A stretch of 5,605 nt of DNA, from NCBI GenBank assembly GCA_017477685.1, contig JAFUUT010000084.1:1-5605 (forward strand), written 5' to 3'. This DNA comes from a bacterium. Its GTDB lineage: Bacteria > Cyanobacteriota > Vampirovibrionia > Gastranaerophilales > Gastranaerophilaceae. Each line of letters starts with the position of its first letter. The first letter of the stretch is position 1. The notes below the pieces were generated by a model. That model had not been told where the DNA came from. It saw only the letters and a program-made list of their open reading frames with translations, and searched no databases. The position numbers and the translations under genes are program-made. Below, piece by piece: positions 1-5,367 of this stretch.

Positions 1-6
1 GATACT

Positions 7-291
7 ATGTCAAGAATTAGAGCAAGCCATATTTTGGTAAAAACAGAAGATGAAGCATTAAATCTTTATAACGAGATTAAAGATGGCAAAATCGAATTTG
101 AAGAAGCCGCAATGGAAAATTCTATGTGTCCGTCAGGCAGAAACGGTGGAGACCTTGGTTTCTTTGGCAAAGGGATGATGGTAAAACCTTTTGAAGATGC
201 AGCGTTTGATTTAGAAGTCGGAGAAATGTCCCAACCTGTTGAAACTCAATTCGGATGGCATTTGATTAAACTTACCGGCAAAAAGGACTAA
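7..291 (+). CDS. ppiC: Cytosolic single-domain parvulin-type peptidyl-prolyl cis-trans isomerase (PpiC-like)
   Basis: This 94-residue protein is one parvulin/rotamase domain that catalyses cis-trans isomerisation of Xaa-Pro peptide bonds. Visible family marks are the ASHILV opening with His8, SMCPSG around Cys41, the GGDLGFFGKGMM loop (47-58), and the closing TQFGWHLIKL with His85. The two His and the Cys are the conserved active-site positions of parvulins. Length and layout closely resemble E. coli PpiC (about 93 residues). It has no signal peptide, membrane helix or SurA/PrsA-like chaperone domain, so it should act in the cytoplasm. The ATG at 7 puts the first strand where the family begins; the two in-frame codons before it (positions 1-6) could extend it, since the window cuts off upstream sequence and its ribosome binding site. 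It is followed after 4 bp by an Xaa-Pro aminopeptidase, so co-transcription is likely. Family assignment is firm; the exact symbol is less so. Confidence 0.9.
   Translation: MSRIRASHILVKTEDEALNLYNEIKDGKIEFEEAAMENSMCPSGRNGGDLGFFGKGMMVKPFEDAAFDLEVGEMSQPVETQFGWHLIKLTGKKD
283..287 (+). promoter_or_regulatory. Ribosome binding site supporting a TTG start
   Basis: AAGGA lies 8 nt before the TTG at 296 and inside the last codons of the preceding isomerase gene. It favours TTG at 296 over the next in-frame ATG at 314, which has only an AGGGA about 4 nt upstream. The residues gained (NIRDFMQENNLQYLLV) match the opening helix and strand expected of the creatinase N-terminal domain, which also supports TTG. 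Confidence 0.65.
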
Positions 292-295
292 CAGA

Positions 296-1855
296 TTGAA
301 TATTAGGGATTTTATGCAGGAGAACAACCTGCAATATTTGCTTGTAAATTCTACAAATGAATTTCTTGTCGAATATAACACTTTAGAAGAGAATTCAAGA
401 TACAAACTTACAGGCTTTTCCGGTTCAGCCGGAGAAGCTTTGGTTACTCCTGAAACAATATACCTGTTTGTTGACGGCAGATACCACATTCAGGCAGACT
501 TAGAAGTTGACCGCAATATTGTTACGGTAGTTAAACTTCAAACAGGACAAAAATATCTTGATGAACTCATAAATAAAATTCCAAACGATGCGGTGCTTGG
601 GATTTTCTCAAAAAAGAACTCTCAGGATAAAATTGAAAAACTGGCTCAAAAAAGAAATTTAAAATTGCTTGATACCGACCCTTTTGATAACAAATACAAT
701 TTGAAAAGAACAGATAATATCATACTTGATACAAAACTTACGGGCAAATCAACTAAAGAAAAAATATCAATAATAACTAAAAATTTAGAAGAAAATGAAG
801 CTATATATGTTACAGACTTGGACGAGGTTTCTTATCTTTTTAATATGCGCAATTTCTCTCAAAACTTCAGCGCAAAAATTAAAGCTAAAGCAATAATTTC
901 AAAATCAGAAGCTATATTTTTCACACAGGACAAGGCAGAAGAACTGACCGATTACCTGAAAAATACAACCTATAACATATATACGGACAAAACATCAATT
1001 AACGCTTTTGAATATAATCTTCTTGGCACAAAGGCAAAAGAACTGACCCATAATCCGGTAAAAATGATGAAAGCCCAAAAAACTCCCGAAGAATTGGCAC
1101 ATCTAAAAGATGCTTTTAGGCGTACAGATATTGCGGTCAATGCCATAAGAGATTTTATAAATAATAATGAAAATATTTCAGAATACGATATTGCAACTCA
1201 GCTTGAAAAAGAATTCTACAACCAAGGCGCAAAAGGATTGAGCTTTAACTCGATTGTTGCAAGAAATCAAAATTCCGCACTCGCTCACTATTCAAAATCC
1301 TCAAAAGATGAAATTGTAAAAAATGGCGATTTGGTTTTAATAGACTGCGGCGCATATTTTGAGGGAGGACTTGCAACGGACATCACAAGAGTTTTTGTAA
1401 AAGGCGAGCCGCACAAAAAACACAAGTTTATTTATACATATGTGCTAAAGGCATTTCTCCATGCGTTTAACTATTGTAAAACTCACAAAAAAGAAAAGAT
1501 TACAGGATATGAAATTGATGAATACGTTAGAGAATTTTTTAATTCAAAAGACCTTGACGGCTTTGTATTCAATCACGGTCTTGGACACGGGATTGGAATA
1601 AATGTCCACGAGTATCCTCCGAGTTTGAGTTCAGGCGAATTTGCAAAAGTTCCTCTGCTCGATGGCGAATGCTTCTCTATAGAACCCGGACTTTACAAAA
1701 ATGGCGAATTCGGAGTTCGACTGGAAAATTCTTGCTACTATGAAAATGGACAAATCCATTCTTTTGTCCGCATGAATTATGAGAAGAAATTGATTGATTA
1801 TGATATGCTAAATGATGAAGAAAAAGAATGGCTGAAAGAATTTGAGGTTAAGTAA
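296..1855 (+). CDS. pepP: Xaa-Pro aminopeptidase (aminopeptidase P, M24B family), three-domain type
   Basis: Aminopeptidase P removes the N-terminal residue from peptides with proline in second position, using two divalent metals. The 519 residues show a creatinase-like N-terminal domain (about 1-135, with LTGFSGSAGEALV at 38-50), a second creatinase-like domain (about 150-255, with the DLDEVSYLFNMR segment), and the pita-bread peptidase domain (about 258-495). All five metal ligands are visible: Asp350 (VLIDCG), Asp362 (TDITR), His431 (GLGHGIG), Glu463 (SIEPGLY) and Glu477 (VRLEN). His331 (ALAHYS) and His438 (VHEY) fit the substrate-binding and catalytic histidines. The tail (KKLIDYDMLNDEEKEWL) is a short version of the M24 C-terminal region seen in APP1-type enzymes. 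This makes it longer than the two-domain E. coli PepP (about 440 residues), so the symbol is approximate. There is no signal peptide; it is presumably cytosolic. The start is TTG, 4 bp after the isomerase stop. The stop shares one base with the next start (TAATG). Confidence 0.95.
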   Translation: MNIRDFMQENNLQYLLVNSTNEFLVEYNTLEENSRYKLTGFSGSAGEALVTPETIYLFVDGRYHIQADLEVDRNIVTVVKLQTGQKYLDELINKIPNDAVLGIFSKKNSQDKIEKLAQKRNLKLLDTDPFDNKYNLKRTDNIILDTKLTGKSTKEKISIITKNLEENEAIYVTDLDEVSYLFNMRNFSQNFSAKIKAKAIISKSEAIFFTQDKAEELTDYLKNTTYNIYTDKTSINAFEYNLLGTKAKELTHNPVKMMKAQKTPEELAHLKDAFRRTDIAVNAIRDFINNNENISEYDIATQLEKEFYNQGAKGLSFNSIVARNQNSALAHYSKSSKDEIVKNGDLVLIDCGAYFEGGLATDITRVFVKGEPHKKHKFIYTYVLKAFLHAFNYCKTHKKEKITGYEIDEYVREFFNSKDLDGFVFNHGLGHGIGINVHEYPPSLSSGEFAKVPLLDGECFSIEPGLYKNGEFGVRLENSCYYENGQIHSFVRMNYEKKLIDYDMLNDEEKEWLKEFEVK

Positions 1856-2598
1856 TGGAAATTACAAGTGTTTCAAACAACATAGTCAAAGAATACGCAA
1901 AACTTCAACAAAAAAAATACAGAAACGAAAGCGGAAAATTTTTGCTGGAAGGCTTTAAAGCAATAAAAGAAGCATATGATTTCGGAATTGAACTGGAACA
2001 TGTTTTTGTTAATAAAGATAATGCTGCAGAGTATGCTTTTGCCTCAAATATAATCATTGAAACGAATGAAGCCGTTTTGAGCAAACTTTCAACAACAAAA
2101 TCCGCTCCGAATGCAGTTGCTGTCGGAGTTCAAAAACAATATAAAAAAGAGGATTTAAAAAAATTAAACAAAGTAGTTCTGCTTGAGAATATAAAAGATG
2201 CAGGTAATTTGGGAACAATTATCCGTTCCGCAACCGCTTTCGGTGCAGACGGAATAGTTTTGTACGGGGATTGTGTTGATTTATACAATCCGAAATGTGT
2301 GCGTTCATCTGTCGGAAATCTTTGGAAACTTCCAATTATACATATTGAGAAATTTAGCGAATTGGAAGATATATTTAAAGATTTTAACAAATTAGCAACA
2401 CTCCCGAAATCAAAACACCTGCTTAAAGGATATAAGGCAAAACTGCCTTTGCTTGTGATGTTCGGAAGCGAAGCCGACGGTCTGTCGGAAAAACTTATTA
2501 ATTTTTCAACGGATTCTGTCAAAATTGAAATGTCACAAACTGTAGAATCATTAAATCTCGCAACTTCTGTTGCCGTTATTTTGTATAATATTATGTAG
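1855..2598 (+). CDS. SpoU/TrmH-family RNA 2'-O-ribose methyltransferase
   Basis: A 247-residue SPOUT methyltransferase that should transfer a methyl group from S-adenosylmethionine to a ribose 2'-OH in rRNA or tRNA. Residues 1-95 form the substrate-binding domain (KFLLEGFKAIKEA at 28-40). Residues about 106-247 form the trefoil-knot catalytic domain with all three SpoU motifs: motif 1 ENIKDAGNLGTIIRSA (111-126, with Asn118 and the catalytic-type Arg124), motif 2 MFGSEADGL (202-210, Glu206) and motif 3 IEMSQTVESLNLATSVA (224-240, Ser232-Leu-Asn234). Length matches stand-alone bacterial members such as RlmB and YsgA-type enzymes, but the target nucleotide cannot be read from sequence, so no symbol is given. 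A GAGG at 1844-1847, 7 nt before the ATG and inside the aminopeptidase gene, supports this start. The 1-bp overlap with the upstream stop suggests translational coupling. Confidence 0.93.
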   Translation: MEITSVSNNIVKEYAKLQQKKYRNESGKFLLEGFKAIKEAYDFGIELEHVFVNKDNAAEYAFASNIIIETNEAVLSKLSTTKSAPNAVAVGVQKQYKKEDLKKLNKVVLLENIKDAGNLGTIIRSATAFGADGIVLYGDCVDLYNPKCVRSSVGNLWKLPIIHIEKFSELEDIFKDFNKLATLPKSKHLLKGYKAKLPLLVMFGSEADGLSEKLINFSTDSVKIEMSQTVESLNLATSVAVILYNIM

Positions 2599-2612
2599 AA
2601 AAGGAGAGATAT

Positions 2613-3332
2613 ATGAAAAAATTTGAAAAAATAGTTATAATTGCATTGTTATTGATATTGGTACCATACTTGGCATACAACCTTTATTTAACACAAACAA
2701 AATACTTATTGATTTTATTTGCATCAATTATTATTTTTGCTCTTTGGAAAGTAATATTTCCTAAAATATCAACTATAACAAAGTTATTACTCACTATAGG
2801 TATAGTTGTTGTTTATACATTTGCTTATGATGCATGCAATATGCTAAATCCTTACCCGATAATCGTAACTACAGATAATCCTGATGTGGAGAGAGAATTA
2901 CAAGACTTTATTAAAATGAACTCTCCGGCTATTCAAGAAATCCGCCTGCAAGGGAACATATATTATACAACATTACACACTAATAACCGTAAAATATATG
3001 ATAAATTAGCCATTAAAATCGCTCAAAATCCATCATTCCAATACAGAGTTAATATCGGTATGTTCTTCAAACATTCTAACAACCCTAAGACTCAAAAAAG
3101 AAGAATAGAAAAAGCTTTAAAAAATCGCATAAAACTTATGAAAAACGTAAAATCCGTAAAATGCCATTTGGAATACACAGAAGAAAACTCTAAAGCAAAT
3201 TGGCAAGATGCTAAATTATATCTTGATGTTGTCGTAAACAAAAAAGCGGACAGATCAGAATTATACACCGTTATAGATAATTTTTTACCGGTTCCTGACG
3301 ACAACAAGGACATTAAAATAACTCAAAAATAA
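2613..3332 (+). CDS. Unrecognised membrane protein: three N-terminal helices plus a C-terminal extracytoplasmic domain
   Basis: I do not recognise this 239-residue protein by name. It has three strongly hydrophobic segments at about 7-25, 31-48 and 57-74. Lysines sit at the N-terminus and between helices 2 and 3, so the positive-inside rule places the C-terminal domain (about 78-239) outside the cytoplasm. That domain alternates short strands and helices. One helix (RRIEKALKNRIKLM, 163-176) is followed by KNVKSVKCHLEY (177-188), then a strand ending LYLDVVV (202-208) and a helix (SELYTVIDNFL). This order resembles the ring-building domains of FliF/YscJ-type proteins, but the match is by eye and weak. 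AAGGAGAG at 2601-2608 is a strong ribosome binding site just before the ATG. The 14-bp gap after the methyltransferase gene suggests it is the last gene of the operon. The gene is real by length, start signal and protein character. Confidence 0.85.
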   Translation: MKKFEKIVIIALLLILVPYLAYNLYLTQTKYLLILFASIIIFALWKVIFPKISTITKLLLTIGIVVVYTFAYDACNMLNPYPIIVTTDNPDVERELQDFIKMNSPAIQEIRLQGNIYYTTLHTNNRKIYDKLAIKIAQNPSFQYRVNIGMFFKHSNNPKTQKRRIEKALKNRIKLMKNVKSVKCHLEYTEENSKANWQDAKLYLDVVVNKKADRSELYTVIDNFLPVPDDNKDIKITQK

Positions 3333-3343
3333 TAGCATTTTCT

Positions 3344-3355
3344 TAAACTTGTTTA
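3344..3355. repeat. 12-bp inverted repeat upstream of the basic membrane-protein gene
   Basis: TAAAC-TT-GTTTA is a perfect 5-bp dyad centred about 84 bp before the ATG at 3433, in the 100-bp gene-free stretch 3333-3432. A closely related dyad lies upstream of the next gene at 3925-3936. The rest of this stretch is AT-rich, with a possible -10 element (TATAAA, 3400-3405) but no -35 hexamer at normal spacing; TTGGGC at 3380-3385 is only 14 bp away. No clear terminator for the upstream operon is visible. In DNA this AT-rich a single dyad can arise by chance; the pairing with the second copy is what makes it worth listing. Confidence 0.35.
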
Positions 3356-3432
3356 CATAAATTAACTAAAAGGCAATTTTTGGGCAGTAAAATACTTTAT
3401 ATAAATGTAGGTAAAATATAAAGGGATTTTTT

Positions 3433-3897
3433 ATGTCACAAAATTGGGTAATGGCGTTAGATAACTTAGCAGCTTGCGGAGTACTGGATTATGATGCTCC
3501 GGCATTTTTGCTCGGTCAAGCTCCGAGATACGCAGGTAATCCGACGATAAAAGAATTGCCGTGTACAATTCCGGGATACCAGCCGCATGGAGTCAAAATG
3601 AACCCTTTATGCTCAGACACATACGAAAATGACGGGAATTTGGTTCATAACCCAAAATGGAAAAAGCTCTTATTTGCAGGAGTTGCAATAGGCGGCTCAT
3701 TACTTATTGCTGCGTCCCTTTTAACTCTAAAAAGAAAAATCAAACTTCCAAAGCTTCCGAAAATTAAAATGCCGAAATTAAAAATGCCAAAATTTTTGTC
3801 AGGAATAAAAACAAAAGTCTCTAACCTTGGCTCTAAAATTGCGAAAGGTGTGAAAAAGCCTATAAACTGGATTAAAAATAAATTCCACAGACCATAA
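3433..3897 (+). CDS. Unrecognised single-helix membrane protein with a highly basic Lys-Pro tail
   Basis: I do not recognise this 154-residue protein. Residues 1-75 are roughly charge-neutral, with three cysteines (15, 44, 60) and a Gly/Pro/aromatic-rich stretch (ACGVLDYDAPAFLLGQAPRY); there is no signal peptide. One hydrophobic helix spans about 79-98 (LLFAGVAIGGSLLIAASLLT). The final 55 residues hold 17 Lys and 2 Arg and no Asp or Glu. They include the repeat KLPKLPKIKMPKLKMPKF (104-121) and a likely amphipathic stretch (SKIAKGVKKPINWIKNKF). By the positive-inside rule the tail should be cytoplasmic, where it could touch nucleic acid or acidic lipid; that is inference. AAGGGA at 3421-3426, 6 nt before the ATG, supports the start. 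A 100-bp gap separates it from the operon upstream, so it is probably transcribed alone. Confidence refers to the gene being real. Confidence 0.8.
   Translation: MSQNWVMALDNLAACGVLDYDAPAFLLGQAPRYAGNPTIKELPCTIPGYQPHGVKMNPLCSDTYENDGNLVHNPKWKKLLFAGVAIGGSLLIAASLLTLKRKIKLPKLPKIKMPKLKMPKFLSGIKTKVSNLGSKIAKGVKKPINWIKNKFHRP
3742..3795 (+). repeat. In-gene repeat encoding the Lys-Pro track
   Basis: Short degenerate units encode KLP, KLP, KIKMP, KLKMP and KF at residues 104-121 of the basic membrane protein. The two 5-residue units are nearly identical 15-bp DNA repeats (aaaattaaaatgccg, then aaattaaaaatgcca). Such tracts can change length by slippage or recombination, so copy number may vary between strains. 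Confidence 0.7.
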
Positions 3898-3919
3898 AAG
3901 AGAAAATTCCAAAACAAGA

Positions 3920-3953
3920 ATTATTAACATTTGTTACAAAATAATCTTTTTTT
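3920..3953 (+). terminator. Possible weak Rho-independent terminator after the basic membrane-protein gene
   Basis: ATTAT (3920-3924) can pair with ATAAT (3941-3945), and inside it TAACA (3925-3929) with TGTTA (3932-3936), leaving a 4-nt bulge. Seven T residues follow after one C (3947-3953). Position, 23 bp past the stop codon, and the T run fit a terminator. The stem is almost all A-T, so its stability is doubtful, and the inner dyad may instead be a regulatory site. Confidence 0.3.
3925..3936. repeat. 12-bp inverted repeat upstream of the acidic Gln-rich gene
   Basis: TAACA-TT-TGTTA is centred about 80 bp before the ATG at 4010. Compared with the dyad at 3344-3355 it shares TAAnnTTnnTTACA. 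The two differing stem positions change on both arms, so symmetry is kept. This is consistent with a shared operator, but it also forms the inner stem of a possible terminator. Confidence 0.35.
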
Positions 3954-3979
3954 GAAAATTCAAGGATTAATTATTTTTA

Positions 3980-3985
3980 TATAAT
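3980..3985 (+). promoter_or_regulatory. Candidate -10 element for the acidic Gln-rich gene
   Basis: A perfect TATAAT lies in the 112-bp gene-free stretch 3898-4009. Transcription starting about 7 bp later would give a leader of about 18 nt holding just the ribosome binding site AAGGAG (3996-4001). The nearest good -35 hexamer, TTGAAA at 3952-3957, is 22 bp away, longer than the usual 16-18 bp, so the promoter may need an activator or may not use that hexamer. The flanks are so AT-rich that chance matches are easy. Confidence 0.4.
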
Positions 3986-4009
3986 ATATAAGCTCAAGGA
4001 GAGATTAAG

Positions 4010-4381
4010 ATGGCAGATGGTATAAATTCGATTGATGAATTAAGAAAAGCACAAGCAGCAGCTCAGGCTCAAGGAACAAGTATCACCAATTACGAAGAAT
4101 GGGCTCAAATACTTGAGGACTTTGACACGGCAGGAATTCAATCCACAGGAACATACTCCGGCGATGTACGCTTACACGAGCAAGTAATAAAACAAATTCA
4201 AGATATGGTCGAAACTATTCAAGAAGAAAACCAACAAGACCAAATGAAAGCCCAAAATAACGAAAACATAAAAACAGAGTATAAATCGGATAAAGAACAA
4301 GTCATTAAAGCAAACGTCGCAAACGGCACAAGCTCAGTCATAATGGCGGATTATATGAAATATTATCATTTACTGCAATAA
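4010..4381 (+). CDS. Unrecognised small acidic, Gln-rich soluble protein
   Basis: I do not recognise this 123-residue protein. It has no signal peptide or membrane helix. It contains 15 Gln, about 20 Asp/Glu and about 10 Lys/Arg (net near -10). Residues about 8-21 form an Ala/Gln helix (DELRKAQAAAQAQG). Residues about 53-85 (from VRLHEQVIKQIQDMVETI onward) look like an amphipathic helix or coiled coil. A more polar stretch follows, and the tail is aromatic (ADYMKYYHLLQ). AAGGAG at 3996-4001, 8 nt before the ATG, and a TATAAT at 3980-3985 support the gene and start. It ends in a terminator that begins inside its stop codon, so it is probably a single-gene transcript, possibly regulated together with the basic membrane protein just upstream. 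A structural or interaction role is the most one can infer. Confidence 0.8.
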   Translation: MADGINSIDELRKAQAAAQAQGTSITNYEEWAQILEDFDTAGIQSTGTYSGDVRLHEQVIKQIQDMVETIQEENQQDQMKAQNNENIKTEYKSDKEQVIKANVANGTSSVIMADYMKYYHLLQ

Positions 4382-4406
4382 AAACAGCCAAAAGGCTGTT
4401 TTTTTT
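4380..4406. terminator. Bidirectional Rho-independent terminator between convergent genes
   Basis: AAAACAGCC (4381-4389) pairs with GGCTGTTTT (4394-4402) around an AAAA loop, with one further A-T pair from 4380 to 4403. Plus-strand transcripts get a run of eight T (4399-4406). Minus-strand transcripts get the complementary run of about five U. The hairpin takes in the end of the plus-strand stop codon (4379-4381), and its T tract runs into the minus-strand stop codon (4405-4407), so one element serves both genes. Confidence 0.88.
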
Positions 4407-5367
4407 ATTTGCTCAATCTTTTTAATTCTTTCCTTCGGTTTAAAGGCCAAAATACTGAAACTGCTCGTCCGATAAATCTGTCCCCTTTTAACGGCCCCCA
4501 ATAGCGGCTGTCTTGGGAATCACCTCTATTATCTCCCATCATAAAATACTCATCGTGTTCCAACTTGAACGGACCACATTTTAAAATTTGATCAGGCATA
4601 AAAAATAAATGAGTTACATCCTCAGAAGGACAAGGCGTAAATTCATAAATACTTTTTATATAGTCCTCCTCATACTTTTCATCATTTATATATACATAAG
4701 CAGAGCCGTCAGGTTCAAATTTTATTTCGACTTTATCTCCCGGCAATCCGACCACACGTTTTATATATGCAACATCCTTACAAAAAATACCGGTCAAACG
4801 GGAAAGTAAAGCCAAAGGTTTATTGGACAGCTGTGTTGACGGCGGATAAAAGACCATAATGTCACCACGTTTAGGAGTGCTGTAAAATCTTGAAAAGCGT
4901 TCAACAATAATCCTATCACCCTCGATAAGCGTAGGTTTCATTGACCCTGATGGGATCCAACGAATTTCACCAATAAAAAACCTTATTAAAATTACCATTA
5001 CAAGAACAAATACCACCGTTTCAACAACTTCTGAGAGCATAAATTTGAATTTTATACCGCGTCTTATAAATTCTTCCTTAGTTAACGGTAATTTTTCCTT
5101 TTTCTCACGATTTGCTAAAAATTTGAATGTTAATATATCCCTAACGCTATTGCAAAATTTGACCGCATCATCTTTCAACTTTGAAACAAATTTAAAAGTT
5201 ACAATATCTTTCACAGTATCTTTAAATTCATTATAAGAATCCTTTATTTTTTCAGAAATAGAACGCTTATCCTTTTCTACTTCTTCTTTTGCGGCCAAAA
5301 TGGTTTTTATAGCATCTATAAAATCTTCTTTATTTAATTCCCCGATAATTTTTATTTCCTTACTCAT
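4405..5367 (-). CDS. lepB: Signal peptidase I with a long N-terminal extension
   Basis: This membrane-bound serine protease cleaves signal peptides from exported proteins on the outer face of the cytoplasmic membrane. It has 320 residues. All S26 boxes are present: catalytic Ser142 in IPSGSMKPTL (138-147), GDRIIVERF (150-158), RGDIMVFYPP (168-176 and on), catalytic Lys203 in YIKRVVGLPGD (201-211), and GDNRGDSQDSRYWGPL (278-293). One membrane helix lies at about 113-132, just before the catalytic domain. The first ~110 residues are a charged, probably cytoplasmic extension, longer than in typical single-helix enzymes, with a repeated FKF-containing motif. The ATG overlaps the upstream polyprenyl synthase stop by 8 bp (ATGAGTAA). 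A GGAG about 10 nt upstream (complement of 5378-5381) supports this start, and the extension is in one uninterrupted frame. Expression is probably coupled to the upstream gene. Confidence 0.96.
   Translation of the reverse strand: MSKEIKIIGELNKEDFIDAIKTILAAKEEVEKDKRSISEKIKDSYNEFKDTVKDIVTFKFVSKLKDDAVKFCNSVRDILTFKFLANREKKEKLPLTKEEFIRRGIKFKFMLSEVVETVVFVLVMVILIRFFIGEIRWIPSGSMKPTLIEGDRIIVERFSRFYSTPKRGDIMVFYPPSTQLSNKPLALLSRLTGIFCKDVAYIKRVVGLPGDKVEIKFEPDGSAYVYINDEKYEEDYIKSIYEFTPCPSEDVTHLFFMPDQILKCGPFKLEHDEYFMMGDNRGDSQDSRYWGPLKGDRFIGRAVSVFWPLNRRKELKRLSK
5110..5220 (-). repeat. Internal protein repeat in the LepB extension
   Basis: Residues 50-63 (DTVKDIVTFKFVSK) and 73-86 (NSVRDILTFKFLAN) are clear copies, 23 residues apart. 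A weaker third copy (FIRRGIKFKFML, 100-111) lies just before the membrane helix, 26 residues further on. The shared pattern is [VI][KR]xx[IVL][TK]FKF. The repeats alternate basic and hydrophobic residues, compatible with membrane-surface or self-association helices; function is unknown. Confidence 0.6.

Noticed and set aside
2130..2522. A 130-codon open frame antisense to the RNA methyltransferase gene
   Set aside because: It lies wholly inside a gene with all SpoU motifs, and its protein has no recognisable domain. It is a shadow of the coding bias on the other strand.
3645..3917. A 90-codon minus-strand open frame opposite the basic membrane protein, Phe/Ile-rich and apparently hydrophobic
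   Set aside because: Its hydrophobicity comes from reading Lys codons (AAA/AAG) backwards as Phe/Leu. The plus-strand gene has a good ribosome binding site and a coherent layout.
3952..3963. TTGAA-AA-TTCAA inverted repeat between the possible terminator and the -10 element
   Set aside because: A single short AT-rich dyad with no second copy noted in the window; it could be an operator, but there is nothing to separate it from chance.
3433..4381. Toxin-antitoxin or phage cassette (small basic membrane protein next to a small acidic protein)
   Set aside because: The genes have separate transcription signals and a 112-bp gap, no known toxin or antitoxin motif is seen, and no integrase, transposase or attachment repeats are nearby.
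4609..4809. A 66-codon plus-strand open frame with a hydrophobic stretch inside lepB
   Set aside because: It is antisense to the conserved catalytic region of signal peptidase I and has no convincing start signal.
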